64,000 nt of DNA from Acidobacteriaceae bacterium (GCA_003138515.1 PLGG01000046.1:60220-124219); one strand, 5' to 3'; counted from the first letter of the stretch, positions 9,512 to 18,520 are shown. A program made the numbers and translations. Notes: generated by a model not told the origin, from the sequence alone.

Positions 9512-11236
9512 TTAGAAGACCTTTCCTGTCTGCAACAGCAGGTGTTCCAGAATCGGTCCCAGGCTTAATGCCGGGAAGAACGTGAGCGCGCCGACGATCA
9601 ACACCACGCCGACCAGCAGGACGGCAAACAGCGGCGTATTCACAGGGAATGTTCCAGGCGACGGCGGAACGCTTTTTTTCTGCGCCAGATTGCCGGCCAG
9701 AGCAAGCGCTGGAATCATCATCAGGAATCTGCCGATGAGCATGTCCCAACCCATCGCGACGTTGTACCACCAGTTGGTGCCGAGGCCCGCGAAGGCCGAG
9801 CCGTTGTTGCCCGCGCCCGAGACAAAGGAGTAGAGAATCTCGCTGAATCCGTGCGGCCCTGGATTGTTGGTCACCGACAGGCCCTGCGGAATGAGGACAA
9901 AGATCGCCGCGAACGTAAGAATGATCAGCGGGAAGATCAGCGCGTAGAGCATGGCCATCTTCACGTCGTAGGACTCGATCTTCTTGCCCAGATACTCAGG
10001 TGTTCGGCCGACCATGAGTCCGGCGATGAAGACTGCGATCACAACGTATATCAACATGCCATACATGCCGGCGCCTACTCCGCCGAAGACCACCTCGCCG
10101 AGCATAATGTTGGCCAGCGGAATCATGCCGCCGAGCGGTGTGAAGCTGTCGTGCATGCCATTGACTGCCCCGCAACTGGCGTCGGTGGTGATGGTGGCAA
10201 AGAGCGCGCTTTCGGCGATGCCATTGCGGACTTCTTTGCCCTCCATGTTGCCGCCGGGCGCGGTTGCAGTGCGCGTCTGTTGGGCGCCATGAATCATGTT
10301 GTAGGGATGCGCCTCAGCCCAGTAGCACACCGCGAAGCCGGCCGCGAACAGCACATACATCGCCGCGCACACGGCCCATCCATGGCCGCGAGAGCCGGTC
10401 ATGCGGCCCAAGGTGTAGGTGAGGCCCGCGCCGATGACGAAGATGGAAAATATTTCGATGTAGTTCGAGAACGGAGTCGGATTCTCGTATGGGTGGGCGC
10501 TGTTGGCATTGAAGAATCCGCCGCCGTTGGTGCCCAGCATCTTGGGGGCCTCCTGAGAGGCGACCGGTCCTTGCCCGATCGTCTGAACCTGGGAGGGCTG
10601 CTCGAGTGTGTGGGCGACAGTGTAGTTGCTCAGGTTTTGCGGGACGCCCTGCCACACCAGCAGCAGCGCGTAAACGATGCAAGCCGGCATCAAGACATAA
10701 AGCAGCGTCCGCGTCATATCGACCCAGAAGTTGCCAATCGTCGCGGAACTGGTCCGCTTGATGCCGCGAATCAGCGCCACGGCTACCACGATGCCCGCCG
10801 CCGCCGACCAGAAGTTGTGCGTCGCCAGGCCCGCCATCTCCGTGAGATAGCTCATGGTGGCCTCGGGGGTATAGAACTGCCAGTTTGTATTGGTAGTAAA
10901 GCTGGCGGCTGTGTTGAAAGCGAGATCGGTCCCCACCGCCGCGAGATGCTGCGGGTTCCATGGCAGGTAATATTGCAGGCGTTCGATGGCGTAGGTGAGC
11001 AGCATGGTCGCGGCTGAGAAGCCCAACATCGCGAAGGCATACTCACGCCAGTTCATCTCTTTGTCGGCTTTCACGCCGCAAAGCTTGTAGATGATCCGCT
11101 CGAACGGGCGCAGCACCGGATCGAGCCAGGTGCGCTCTCCTTCCAGCACGTGCGTAAGGTAAATGCCAACCGGACGAACCGTTGCCAGAAGAATGACAGA
11201 GTAGATGGCGAATTGCAGCCAGCCGTTTGCGGACAT
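9512..11236 (-). CDS. kdpA: Potassium-transporting ATPase subunit A
   Basis: K+-channel-like subunit of the Kdp pump, a member of the superfamily of K+ transporters with about ten membrane helices. The 574-residue product contains the family blocks FNTAASFTTNTNWQFY (first selectivity loop), LGTNGGGFFNANSAHPYENP (second), and FVSGAGNNGSAFAGLGTNW (fourth). FERIIYKLCGVKADKEMNW near the N-terminus is also typical. The start codon lies 1 base after the kdpF stop, so the two are tightly coupled. Confidence 0.97.
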   Translation of the reverse strand: MSANGWLQFAIYSVILLATVRPVGIYLTHVLEGERTWLDPVLRPFERIIYKLCGVKADKEMNWREYAFAMLGFSAATMLLTYAIERLQYYLPWNPQHLAAVGTDLAFNTAASFTTNTNWQFYTPEATMSYLTEMAGLATHNFWSAAAGIVVAVALIRGIKRTSSATIGNFWVDMTRTLLYVLMPACIVYALLLVWQGVPQNLSNYTVAHTLEQPSQVQTIGQGPVASQEAPKMLGTNGGGFFNANSAHPYENPTPFSNYIEIFSIFVIGAGLTYTLGRMTGSRGHGWAVCAAMYVLFAAGFAVCYWAEAHPYNMIHGAQQTRTATAPGGNMEGKEVRNGIAESALFATITTDASCGAVNGMHDSFTPLGGMIPLANIMLGEVVFGGVGAGMYGMLIYVVIAVFIAGLMVGRTPEYLGKKIESYDVKMAMLYALIFPLIILTFAAIFVLIPQGLSVTNNPGPHGFSEILYSFVSGAGNNGSAFAGLGTNWWYNVAMGWDMLIGRFLMMIPALALAGNLAQKKSVPPSPGTFPVNTPLFAVLLVGVVLIVGALTFFPALSLGPILEHLLLQTGKVF

Positions 11237-11237
11237 G

Positions 11238-11333
11238 TCAGAATTTCTCCGGAAAGAGCAGCGAAATGGTGAGATACACCAACAGGAGAATGGAGAGGAT
11301 GAGTCCGGTTGCCGAGATCCAACTCATGTGCAT
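11238..11333 (-). CDS. kdpF: Potassium-transporting ATPase subunit F (small stabilising peptide)
   Basis: A 31-residue single-helix peptide, MHMSWISATGLILSILLLVY then LTISLLFPEKF, read from ATG 11333 (an in-frame ATG at 11327 gives 29 residues, the usual KdpF length). It has the size, the single hydrophobic helix and the C-terminal acidic-aromatic ending of KdpF, which stabilises the KdpFABC complex. It sits 1 base before kdpA, the canonical position. Confidence 0.88.
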   Translation of the reverse strand: MHMSWISATGLILSILLLVYLTISLLFPEKF

Positions 11334-11336
11334 GGG

Positions 11337-11423
11337 CTACCTCAACTTTTGGCACGCCTTGACGTAGAGAAACGCCACGGCGAAGAAAACCACGGTGAAC
11401 AGCAGCATGACTGCATCTTGCAT
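11337..11423 (-). CDS. 28-residue membrane peptide preceding kdpF
   Basis: ATG 11423 is preceded by GGGGAG (9 bases). It opens a frame of 28 codons: MQDAVMLLFTVVFFAVAFLY then VKACQKLR, ending in TAG three bases before the kdpF start. It is one hydrophobic helix with a short basic, cysteine-containing tail. From memory, similar short membrane peptides occur just upstream of kdpF in other bacteria without an assigned function; I cannot verify that here. Its place as the first gene of the operon, the good ribosome binding site and the tight spacing argue that it is translated. It could be an extra Kdp subunit or a regulatory leader peptide. Confidence 0.7.
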   Translation of the reverse strand: MQDAVMLLFTVVFFAVAFLYVKACQKLR

Positions 11424-11712
11424 GCGGGGTCTCCCCTTTTCGATCCGGACCAGCTCCGGCTAATCTCTCGACGAAGAAACCAGATTCGGCTTCAAGCGAG
11501 TTTGTTAAGCGCTCCACGGCGACTCAGGGCGCACAATTTCAGCTAGACCCAAACCAACCGGCCGGGCTTCACTTGATTCTGCCCTTCGTCTGCTTTGAGA
11601 ATTAAAAAGAAATCCTAAAGATTTCGTAAGGATCGCTTGGCGACCGCAGGAAATCCCGGAAAAATCAGCCTCCGCCTACTGCGGGCTCGCAATCCGAGAC
11701 AAGCGGTGTTGG
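11424..11712 (-). promoter_or_regulatory. kdp operon upstream region with inverted repeat (candidate KdpE operator)
   Basis: The 289 bases between kdpE and the kdp structural genes hold no gene. At 11612-11633 there is an imperfect inverted repeat (ATCCTAAAG ... CGTAAGGAT, ATCCT/AGGAT arms, 12 bases between them) in an AT-rich patch that also contains AATTAAAAAG. It could be the KdpE binding site, but it does not copy the E. coli operator, so the assignment is inference. Confidence 0.35.
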
Positions 11713-12408
11713 TCAGTCTTCGTTGCCGCTCCAGCCTTCGGGGACAAATCGATAACCCACCCAGGGCTCGGTTTGGATGTACTGGCGCCCGGTTTCGCTT
11801 TCGAGCTTCTTGCGCAACTGGCCGACGAAGACGCGGAGATACTCCGGCTGATGCGCCGATTGCGCGCCCCAAACCGCCGTCAACAGCGCACGATGCGTCA
11901 TCACCTTGCCTGCGTCTCGGGCCAGGTGCAGCAAGAGGTCGAACTCCTTGGGAGTAAGGTGTACAGGCTTGGCCTGGACGGTAATGGTGTGCGCCAGCGC
12001 ATCAATGACAAAGTCGCCAGCTTCCATGGGCGCCGTGGTCCGCTCCGGCGCGCGGCGCAGATGCGCCCTGACACGAGCCAGCAGCTCCTGAATGCTGAAC
12101 GGCTTGGTCACATAGTCGTCGGCGCCCGCATCCAGCGCCTCCACCTTCGACCGCTCGTGCTCGCGAACCGACAAAACGAGCACAGGCGTTGTGCTCTTCG
12201 TGCGAATCAGCCGGCAGACTTCAACGCCGCTCATGGTGGGCATCATCAGGTCCGTGATCACCAGATCGGGGGACCAATCGCGGAAAACCCTCAGCCCCTC
12301 CTCCGGATCGTTAGCCGTGCGAACATCGTATCCCTGCGCTGAAAGTGCGGCGCGCAGCACCCGCGTAATTTGTGACTCGTCGTCAATAACCAGAATTCTT
12401 CCCGGCAT
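11713..12408 (-). CDS. kdpE: Response regulator KdpE (OmpR family)
   Basis: Two-domain transcription factor expected to switch on the kdp operon. The 231-residue product has a receiver domain: acidic pocket DDE at residues 9-11, phospho-acceptor Asp53 in VITDLMMPTMSG, and the Lys of VTKPFSIQEL. A winged-helix Trans_reg_C domain follows, with HLTPKEFDLLLHLARDAGKV, HRALLTAVWG, and YLRVFVGQLRKKLE ending in TEPWVGYRFV, very KdpE-like. It lies upstream of the kdp genes on the same strand. The partner kinase gene is divergent, 72 bases away, rather than cotranscribed. Confidence 0.93.
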   Translation of the reverse strand: MPGRILVIDDESQITRVLRAALSAQGYDVRTANDPEEGLRVFRDWSPDLVITDLMMPTMSGVEVCRLIRTKSTTPVLVLSVREHERSKVEALDAGADDYVTKPFSIQELLARVRAHLRRAPERTTAPMEAGDFVIDALAHTITVQAKPVHLTPKEFDLLLHLARDAGKVMTHRALLTAVWGAQSAHQPEYLRVFVGQLRKKLESETGRQYIQTEPWVGYRFVPEGWSGNED

Positions 12409-12480
12409 GTCTTGCTTCTTTCATCCCTCGAAAGCTTACATCATTTCCGACCGGCATTTCAGAAACCGTTGCGGGCAGGT

Positions 12481-13980
12481 ATGATTCCGGTGGAGAAGAC
12501 CATGGGCGCACCCGCCTATGCAAGACAGGCTCTTCGCTGGTTCGCGGCTTCGGCCACAGCGGCGCTCACCACGCTCGTGCTTATATGGCTTGGCGCCAGC
12601 TCCGCCATCGCCGGAATGGTGTTTCTGGTGCTGGTTGTGTGGTGGGCCGCACAGGCCGGAATTGTCCTCTCCATTTACACCGCGCTTCTTTGCGCGCTTT
12701 GCTTCGACTATTACTTTCTGCCTCCCGTGCGCACCCTCAGGCTGGAGGGCGCCCAGGCATGGGTGGCGATGGTTTCCTTCGCGCTCAGTTGCGCTGTCGT
12801 TAGCCGGCTGTCAGAGCGCGCGCGGCAAAAAGCAATTCAGGCGGAACAGCGGCAAGCTGATGTTGGCAAGCTCTACGCCCTCAGCCAGGAGATGATGCTC
12901 TTTGAAGACGCCGACCGCCTTCTTCGCGATCTTCCCGGCGTCATTGACCGGATCTTCGCTCTCGAAGGGGTGGTCCTCTACGTCGGCGATTACGACCGGT
13001 TCTACTCATCAACCGGCGCGGCTCCAGCCAGCGTGCATGCGCACATGCAGGCGGTGACGCAGGGACTTAATCCCACCATTGCGCCGTTTGCCGGCTTCCA
13101 GACCGCGGCGCTGGCTCTCGGTCTAAAACCAGTGGGCGCGTTGTCGTGGAGGCCTAATTCGCTTTCGCTCGAAGTCGCTACTGCGGTGACTGCTCAGGTA
13201 TCGATCGCCGTGGCACGCGCCATTGCGATGGCGGCGACCACGCGCATCGAAGCGGCCCGCGAGGCGGACCGGCTCCGCACTGCCTTGATCGACTCCCTGA
13301 CGCACGAGCTGCGCACGCCGCTCACCTCCATCCGGGCAGCTTCCACAACCCTTCTGGAGACCGGCGGGCTCGACGAAGCCGGACGGCTGGAAATGGTGCG
13401 AGTGATTAACGAGGAGGCGGAACGGCTGGATCAGTTGATCGGCGAGGCTGTGGAGATGGCCGAGATCGATGCCAACGTGGTCCGGGTCAAGATGTCGTCG
13501 ATTCATCCACGCGCTTTGCTCGACGAGGCCGTCGAGGAATCGCGCAAAGTTCTGGCCAGGCACAAGGTGACAGTTTTGCCCGGCGCCGCGGACGATCCAA
13601 GCGGGATTGACAAACCTGCATGGTTCGATCCTCACCTGCTTGGGAGGGTTCTGCGCCACCTGCTGGAGAACGTTGCTGGCCATACTCCTCCAGGGTCGCG
13701 AGTGACGCTGAGCAGCAAACGCACAGAGGATCGCCTGGAGTTCTGCGTGGAGGACAACGGCCCGGGAATCGATGCCCAGGACCTGCCGCTGATCTTCGAT
13801 AAGTTTTATCGCGGAAAGGGTGGCGCCAAACTTCGCAAGGGGTCAGGAATGGGACTCGCCATCACGCGCGCCATTCTGAAGGTCCACGGCGGGGGCATCG
13901 AGGCTTCCAGCCTTCCCGGCGGCGGCGCGCGATTTCGCTTTTGGGTGCCGCTGATCGATAAGGAACCGAGCCGGCAATAA
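12481..13980 (+). CDS. Shortened KdpD-like sensor histidine kinase (DUF4118-GAF-HisKA-HATPase)
   Basis: The 499-residue product matches only the second half of KdpD. It begins with membrane helices of the DUF4118 unit (WLGASSAIAGMVFLVLVVWW, GIVLSIYTALLCALCFDYYF, FLPPVRTLRL), then a coiled stretch, a GAF-like domain, and a kinase core. The phospho-acceptor His is at residue 275 (SLTHELRTPLTSIRA), followed by the N-box HLLENVAGHTPPGSRV, DNGPGIDAQDLPLIF, and GSGMGLAIT. The N-terminal KdpD (Walker) and Usp domains of E. coli KdpD are absent. ATG 12502 (after GGAGAAG) is an equally good start. Divergent from kdpE; presumably its partner and a K+ or osmotic sensor, by inference. Confidence 0.85.
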   Translation: MIPVEKTMGAPAYARQALRWFAASATAALTTLVLIWLGASSAIAGMVFLVLVVWWAAQAGIVLSIYTALLCALCFDYYFLPPVRTLRLEGAQAWVAMVSFALSCAVVSRLSERARQKAIQAEQRQADVGKLYALSQEMMLFEDADRLLRDLPGVIDRIFALEGVVLYVGDYDRFYSSTGAAPASVHAHMQAVTQGLNPTIAPFAGFQTAALALGLKPVGALSWRPNSLSLEVATAVTAQVSIAVARAIAMAATTRIEAAREADRLRTALIDSLTHELRTPLTSIRAASTTLLETGGLDEAGRLEMVRVINEEAERLDQLIGEAVEMAEIDANVVRVKMSSIHPRALLDEAVEESRKVLARHKVTVLPGAADDPSGIDKPAWFDPHLLGRVLRHLLENVAGHTPPGSRVTLSSKRTEDRLEFCVEDNGPGIDAQDLPLIFDKFYRGKGGAKLRKGSGMGLAITRAILKVHGGGIEASSLPGGGARFRFWVPLIDKEPSRQ

Positions 13981-14006
13981 ATTCGATCGTCCCGGCAAAA
14001 TTGACG

Positions 14007-15068
14007 TTATTTCAGCTCATCGCTCCAGTCGCACACAATTTCGCAGCGCTTTTCGGAGCTTTCCGCGGCCCACTCCAGCACGCGAGCCACGCGCCAGCCG
14101 TCAATGCCGGTGACCGGTGCAGGAGCCTTCCCCAGAAGCGCATCGCGGATGCCCGCGTAGTAGAGACGGTAGTCTCCCGTTAGCGCGGGTACGGGCCTGG
14201 TGACCGATCCGCCTTCGATGCCGACGTGCAGCACACCCCAGTTGGCCACAGGCTCCTGGCCCCAGGCAGCGTCATCAATGTGCGTGACCTTGTTGAGCGC
14301 GGCCTCTTGCGGGTCGACGCCGTTTTTCACGTAACCGCCCTTGGTTCCGCGCAAGTGAAAGCGCGGTGCGGCAGGTAGCGAGAGGCTGTTGGCACCGAGC
14401 GTCACGATGAGGCCCGGATAGCGGAGGCCAATCGTAAAAGCGTCATCGACGCCCGGGCCGTCTTTCTCGCGCACAACTTCGGCGCTCACCGCCTCCGGCT
14501 TGCCGAAAAGAACTAGAGCCTGATCCACCAGGTGTGGCCCCAGATCGAGAAGCTTTCCGCCACCCGCCTCCGCGCTCTCCTTCCACAATCGCTCCGTCAA
14601 TGGAGCCGGCCGCCAACGGTCGAGCCGGGATTCGAAGGCCACCAGCCGGCCCAGCGAACCTTCATGCAACAGTTTCTGGATTGTCAGGAAGTCACTGTCC
14701 CAGCGGCGGCTTTGGAATGGAGCGAGGAGCACTCTGAATTTCTTCGCGAGGCCAATCAGCTCAGCAGCCTCCGCCGAGGTCAGCGTCATCGGCTTGTCGA
14801 CGACAACATTTTTGCCAGCCTTCAGGAGCTGCTTGGCGAGCGGAAAGTGGGTTCCATTCGGCGTGGCCAACACAAAGAGACCGAGCGAGGCGTCGGCCAG
14901 CATCGCTTCGAACGAACGATAGACCTCAATGCCGGGATAGCGTGCCGCTGCCGTGTCCGAGTTGCGCTCTACGACCGCGGCCAGCTCCAGCCCTTCGACG
15001 GACGAGATCAGCGGCGCGTGAAAGACGCGCGCCGCCATGCCGAAACCCACCAGTCCAACTCGAATCAT
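14007..15068 (-). CDS. Gfo/Idh/MocA-family NAD(P)-dependent oxidoreductase
   Basis: The 353-residue product has an N-terminal Rossmann fold (VGLVGFGMAARVFHAPLIS), the VLATPNGTHFPLAKQLLKAG strand-helix, and the catalytic-lysine segment VVDKPMTLTSAEA (EKP-like, here DKP). The C-terminal alpha/beta domain includes GGGKLLDLGPHLVDQALVLF, where the His usually acts in catalysis. Members oxidise or reduce sugars, inositols and related polyols; the substrate cannot be read from sequence. The gene lies 31 bases after the ABC permease on the same strand and may be part of that operon. It ends 26 bases from the convergent kinase gene. Confidence 0.88.
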   Translation of the reverse strand: MIRVGLVGFGMAARVFHAPLISSVEGLELAAVVERNSDTAAARYPGIEVYRSFEAMLADASLGLFVLATPNGTHFPLAKQLLKAGKNVVVDKPMTLTSAEAAELIGLAKKFRVLLAPFQSRRWDSDFLTIQKLLHEGSLGRLVAFESRLDRWRPAPLTERLWKESAEAGGGKLLDLGPHLVDQALVLFGKPEAVSAEVVREKDGPGVDDAFTIGLRYPGLIVTLGANSLSLPAAPRFHLRGTKGGYVKNGVDPQEAALNKVTHIDDAAWGQEPVANWGVLHVGIEGGSVTRPVPALTGDYRLYYAGIRDALLGKAPAPVTGIDGWRVARVLEWAAESSEKRCEIVCDWSDELK

Positions 15069-15099
15069 GGCAAACTTCCCTGGATGCGGCGAACTCTGC

Positions 15100-16842
15100 T
15101 TAGCCCTCGAGTTTAAACCGCGTCTCGGCGAGGCGATAGAGCCGCCGCCACACCAGCCGGTTCATGGTGACGACCATGAGCGAAATGAAGATCGTGGCGA
15201 GCAGGAGCATAGCGAACCGGCCGCTGTCGGTGGCGGCGTCAATCTGCGCGCCAAGGCCGATGGTCGAGAGCGTGTGGCCCTGCACATGTGAATACTCGGC
15301 CATCACCGAGGCGTTCCATGCGCCGCCTGAGGCCGTGACCATCCCCGTAATCAGGTAGGGAAAGATGCCGGGAAGAATCAGGCGGGTCCATTTCTGCCAG
15401 CGCGTAAAGCGGCAGACCGTACAAACTTCGCGAAGGTCCGAGGGAATCGACATAGCTCCCGCGATCACATTGAACAAGATGTACCACTGTGTGCCGAGAA
15501 GCATGAGTGCAATGGATCCGATGCCCAACCCGCCACCGATCTTCACGAGGCCAATCAGCAGAATGGGAAAGAAGGCCGTGGCGGGCACCGATGCCATAAT
15601 CTGCGCCAGCGGCTGCACCACCCGTGCCAGTCGCGGGTTCAGGCCGATAGCCACGCCGACAGGAATGGTCCACAGGGCGGAAAGCAACAGCGCCGCATTC
15701 ACGCGGAGAAATGTGGCCGCGGCTCCTTCGAGCAAAAGGCGCAGGTCGGGCCAGGTAATGGTACGGAGCATGAATGCGGCCTGCGCCGCTGCCCAGCAAA
15801 CGGCCAGACCGCCCGCAACGGCCACTGCCCAGAGCGCCGGCGACACCTTAGCTGACTTCGCCTCTTCCAGCGGCCTCACCACGCGGCATTCCTTCGATTT
15901 CGCCAACCGCCGATAGACTGGCTCTTCGACACGATTCCAAACCCGGCCGGGAAGGGTCTCCAGAATCTTCGATCGGCGAAGCAGCTCGAGGACGGGTGAA
16001 GTGACGTGCTCGGCTGACTCCACCTGCTCGAACTTAAATTTGTCGCTCCAGGCGATGAGCGGCCGCCACACTAGTTGATCGGTGGCGACCACGATCAGGA
16101 TCACCGTAGCAATGCCGGCCAGCAGCGCATGCACATCGCCGTTGTTGGTCGCGGTTTGGATGTAGCTGCCCAGCCCGGGGAGTTGAAAATTGCGCGCACC
16201 CATGGTGAATGTCTCGCAGAAAATCAGCGCGAACCAGCCGCCGGCCACGGATACGATCGAGTTCCACACCAGGCCGATTGCCGAGAAAGGCATCTCCAGT
16301 TGCCAGAACCGTTGCCATCCGGAGTAGCGGAAGACACTCGCGGCTTCGAGCATCTCTTTGGGGATGGTCTTAAGCGACGAATAAAAACTGAAGGCGAGGT
16401 TCCACACCTGGCCGGTAAAGATGAGCAGAATGACGCTCATTTCAATGCCCAGCTGATGGCCGGGAATGAGCGAAACCATGGCCAGAACCACGGGCGGTAA
16501 AAAGCTCAGCACCGGGATCGACTGCAGGATATCGAGAACCGCGACCATCCACGGCTCGATGCGCGGATTGTAGGCCGCAATGTAGCCGTAGGAGATGGCG
16601 AAGGCCAGGCTGAGAAAGTAGGCGATGGCCATGCGCACGATGGAGTAGAACGCGTACAAGTGAAGAGCGCCGATGGAGCTCGAAATCGGCACGACTGGGA
16701 TCGGCTTTTGAAACCAGTAAACGCCTGTGCTGACGATTGCGAAGAACAGCGCCAGCGCACAGGCCGCCACTCCCAGATCGATGAAGAACGGTGTTCTTCT
16801 GACCGTTACGAGGGATCGCGCCAGCGGGCGCGGGAGGCTCAC
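15100..16842 (-). CDS. Fused double ABC transporter permease (NitT/TauT type)
   Basis: The 580-residue product contains two binding-protein-dependent permease domains in tandem. The first (about residues 15-270) spans SSIGALHLYAFYSIVRMAIA to QTATNNGDVHALLAGIATV. The second (about 330-580) includes GAAATFLRVNAALLLSALWT and YSHVQGHTLSTIGLGAQIDA. Each carries the cytoplasmic EAA-type loop for the ATPase (EAASVFRYSGWQRFWQLEMP and EVCTVCRFTRWQKWTRLILP). The start is GTG 16842, overlapping the upstream ATPase stop by 4 bases (GTGA); an upstream frame extension is not conserved in character. Nitrate/sulfonate/bicarbonate-type uptake is the family inference; the ligand is unknown and no binding protein is encoded nearby. 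Confidence 0.87.
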   Translation of the reverse strand: MSLPRPLARSLVTVRRTPFFIDLGVAACALALFFAIVSTGVYWFQKPIPVVPISSSIGALHLYAFYSIVRMAIAYFLSLAFAISYGYIAAYNPRIEPWMVAVLDILQSIPVLSFLPPVVLAMVSLIPGHQLGIEMSVILLIFTGQVWNLAFSFYSSLKTIPKEMLEAASVFRYSGWQRFWQLEMPFSAIGLVWNSIVSVAGGWFALIFCETFTMGARNFQLPGLGSYIQTATNNGDVHALLAGIATVILIVVATDQLVWRPLIAWSDKFKFEQVESAEHVTSPVLELLRRSKILETLPGRVWNRVEEPVYRRLAKSKECRVVRPLEEAKSAKVSPALWAVAVAGGLAVCWAAAQAAFMLRTITWPDLRLLLEGAAATFLRVNAALLLSALWTIPVGVAIGLNPRLARVVQPLAQIMASVPATAFFPILLIGLVKIGGGLGIGSIALMLLGTQWYILFNVIAGAMSIPSDLREVCTVCRFTRWQKWTRLILPGIFPYLITGMVTASGGAWNASVMAEYSHVQGHTLSTIGLGAQIDAATDSGRFAMLLLATIFISLMVVTMNRLVWRRLYRLAETRFKLEG

Positions 16843-18227
16843 TTCGCCTCCTCTCTGGGGGCAATCTCCTCTTCCAGTGCGTCGGGCAGCACAAAGCGGC
16901 GGCGCGCAGAGTCGAAGTCGAATATCTCTGCGTACCGGCCCCACGTCACCGCGGTCTCCAACTGCCGCTGCGATTCCTCTTCGCTGAACTGTTCCCCAAG
17001 CATGTCCATGAAGAAATCCTCAGGAACGGTGTGATCGCTCTTCGCATCGAGCGCGCGGCGAATCTGCCGCAGCAGCAGCACGTTCTCGACAGCGGCGTTG
17101 CGGAACAGCTCCTTCTGGCGGAGAATCTCGGAGTTGGCGAACTCCTCGCCGCTGGTTGTGATGGCCGCATCGCCCTCTTCGACTTTGAGAAAGCCCAGCA
17201 TCTGCGCCGCGTCCACAATGGGAAGCAAATCGTCAATCTCAAAAGCGAGGTCTTCGGCCAGGCGGTACATGTCGTCGCGCCCGCCGCGATCGATCAGCAG
17301 CTCGAGCAAGCCTGCGATGCCGCCGGGCCGGGCATGCGGCAGCATCTGGTAGCGCATCTGCCTCTGATCGCGCAGGCGAGGTTCTGTTACCTGTCCCGGC
17401 GCCTCGGCGGGCGAAACGTCCGGCTGGGTGAGCACCTTGTAGATGTAATCCACGAGTTGCGTAAAGGCCTCGGACTTTCGATCGCGCGGCTGCGCCAGCT
17501 TCACCGGGAAGTCGGTGCGAATGTGGCCCGGATTCCGCCCCAACACGATGATGCGGTCAGCCAGCAGCACCGCTTCTTCAATGTTGTGCGTCACCAGAAA
17601 AACCGCCTTCGTAGGCATGGTCTTGTTCGCCCAAAGTTCCAGCAGTTCGCTGCGCAGATTCTCGGCCGTCAGCACATCCAGCGCGGAAAACGGCTCATCC
17701 ATGAAAAGAACCTCGGGCTCAACCACGAGAGCGCGAGCGAATCCCACGCGCTGCCGCATTCCACCCGAAAGCTCCTTCGGATACGCAGCCTCAAATCCGT
17801 CAAGACCTACCACGTCGAGCATCTTCATGCTGCGTTCGCGGCGCTCTGCCGGCGCCACGCCGCGCGCCTGTAGCGGAGCTTCCACGTTTTCCAGAACCGT
17901 GAGCCAGGGAAAAAGCGCGAAGCTCTGAAAGACGATCGAGACATTGATCTCGGCCTGCGAAATGGGCGTGCCGTGCCAGTAGACCTGGCCCGCCGTCGGT
18001 GCGGAGAGCCCAGTCAACATGCGCAGCATCGTCGACTTGCCCGATCCAGAAGGGCCCAGCAACGCAAGAATCTCTCCGGGGACGATGCTCAGGTCCGTCG
18101 CCGAAATCACCTGAATGCGATTCTGGCTTGGCTGCGCATAGTATTTTTCGATTTTTTCCGCACGGATGATTGCGTCAGCGGCCGGCGGCGCTTCGAGAGT
18201 CGCGTTGGGGGTAGCCGTTTCCTGCAT
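16839..18227 (-). CDS. ABC transporter ATPase with C-terminal AAA-associated domain
   Basis: 462 residues. The N-terminal ABC domain shows Walker A LLGPSGSGKSTMLRML, Q-loop VFQSFALFPWLTVLENV, signature LSGGMRQRVGFARALV, Walker B VLFMDEPFSALD, and the H-loop VFLVTHNIEEAVLLADR, all close to NitT/TauT importers. After about residue 290 comes an additional alpha-helical domain (HARPGGIAGLLELLIDRGGR, FEIDDLLPIVDAAQMLGFLK) matching the domain often found C-terminal to such ATPases; its role may be regulatory. ATG 18227 has GGAG 8 bases upstream. It forms an operon with the fused permease. Confidence 0.9.
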   Translation of the reverse strand: MQETATPNATLEAPPAADAIIRAEKIEKYYAQPSQNRIQVISATDLSIVPGEILALLGPSGSGKSTMLRMLTGLSAPTAGQVYWHGTPISQAEINVSIVFQSFALFPWLTVLENVEAPLQARGVAPAERRERSMKMLDVVGLDGFEAAYPKELSGGMRQRVGFARALVVEPEVLFMDEPFSALDVLTAENLRSELLELWANKTMPTKAVFLVTHNIEEAVLLADRIIVLGRNPGHIRTDFPVKLAQPRDRKSEAFTQLVDYIYKVLTQPDVSPAEAPGQVTEPRLRDQRQMRYQMLPHARPGGIAGLLELLIDRGGRDDMYRLAEDLAFEIDDLLPIVDAAQMLGFLKVEEGDAAITTSGEEFANSEILRQKELFRNAAVENVLLLRQIRRALDAKSDHTVPEDFFMDMLGEQFSEEESQRQLETAVTWGRYAEIFDFDSARRRFVLPDALEEEIAPREEAK

Positions 18228-18520
18228 TTCCGGTGCTCCGGTAGGGGGGTCAGGCGGAACTCGCGTTCGCTCGCGCCAGCATAAGCGTCAACATTGGATG
18301 GCAGATGAATTCGCACCATGCCGAATGAGCCGCGCAATTCGACTCGCATGCCCGGCTTCCCGGCGCAAGCGGCGGGCATGACCAGACAAGGCGCGCCGTG
18401 CTTTACACTGGTAAAGCGTAGCATTCCTGAGCTATTGAAAGCGTAAGTCAGACCCGGCGCGGGTCACCGCGACCGATCGAAGCCAACGAAACGTTTCACG
18501 GTGTTCACTTCCCTGCCCCG
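18228..18520. other. Divergent intergenic region, ABC ATPase / receiver gene
   Basis: These 293 bases separate the two divergent genes. I see no RNA gene, convincing hairpin or repeat; promoters must lie here but none stands out. Confidence 0.4.

Noticed and set aside
9851-11017. 388-codon plus-strand open frame
   Set aside because: Antisense to kdpA; same shadow character.
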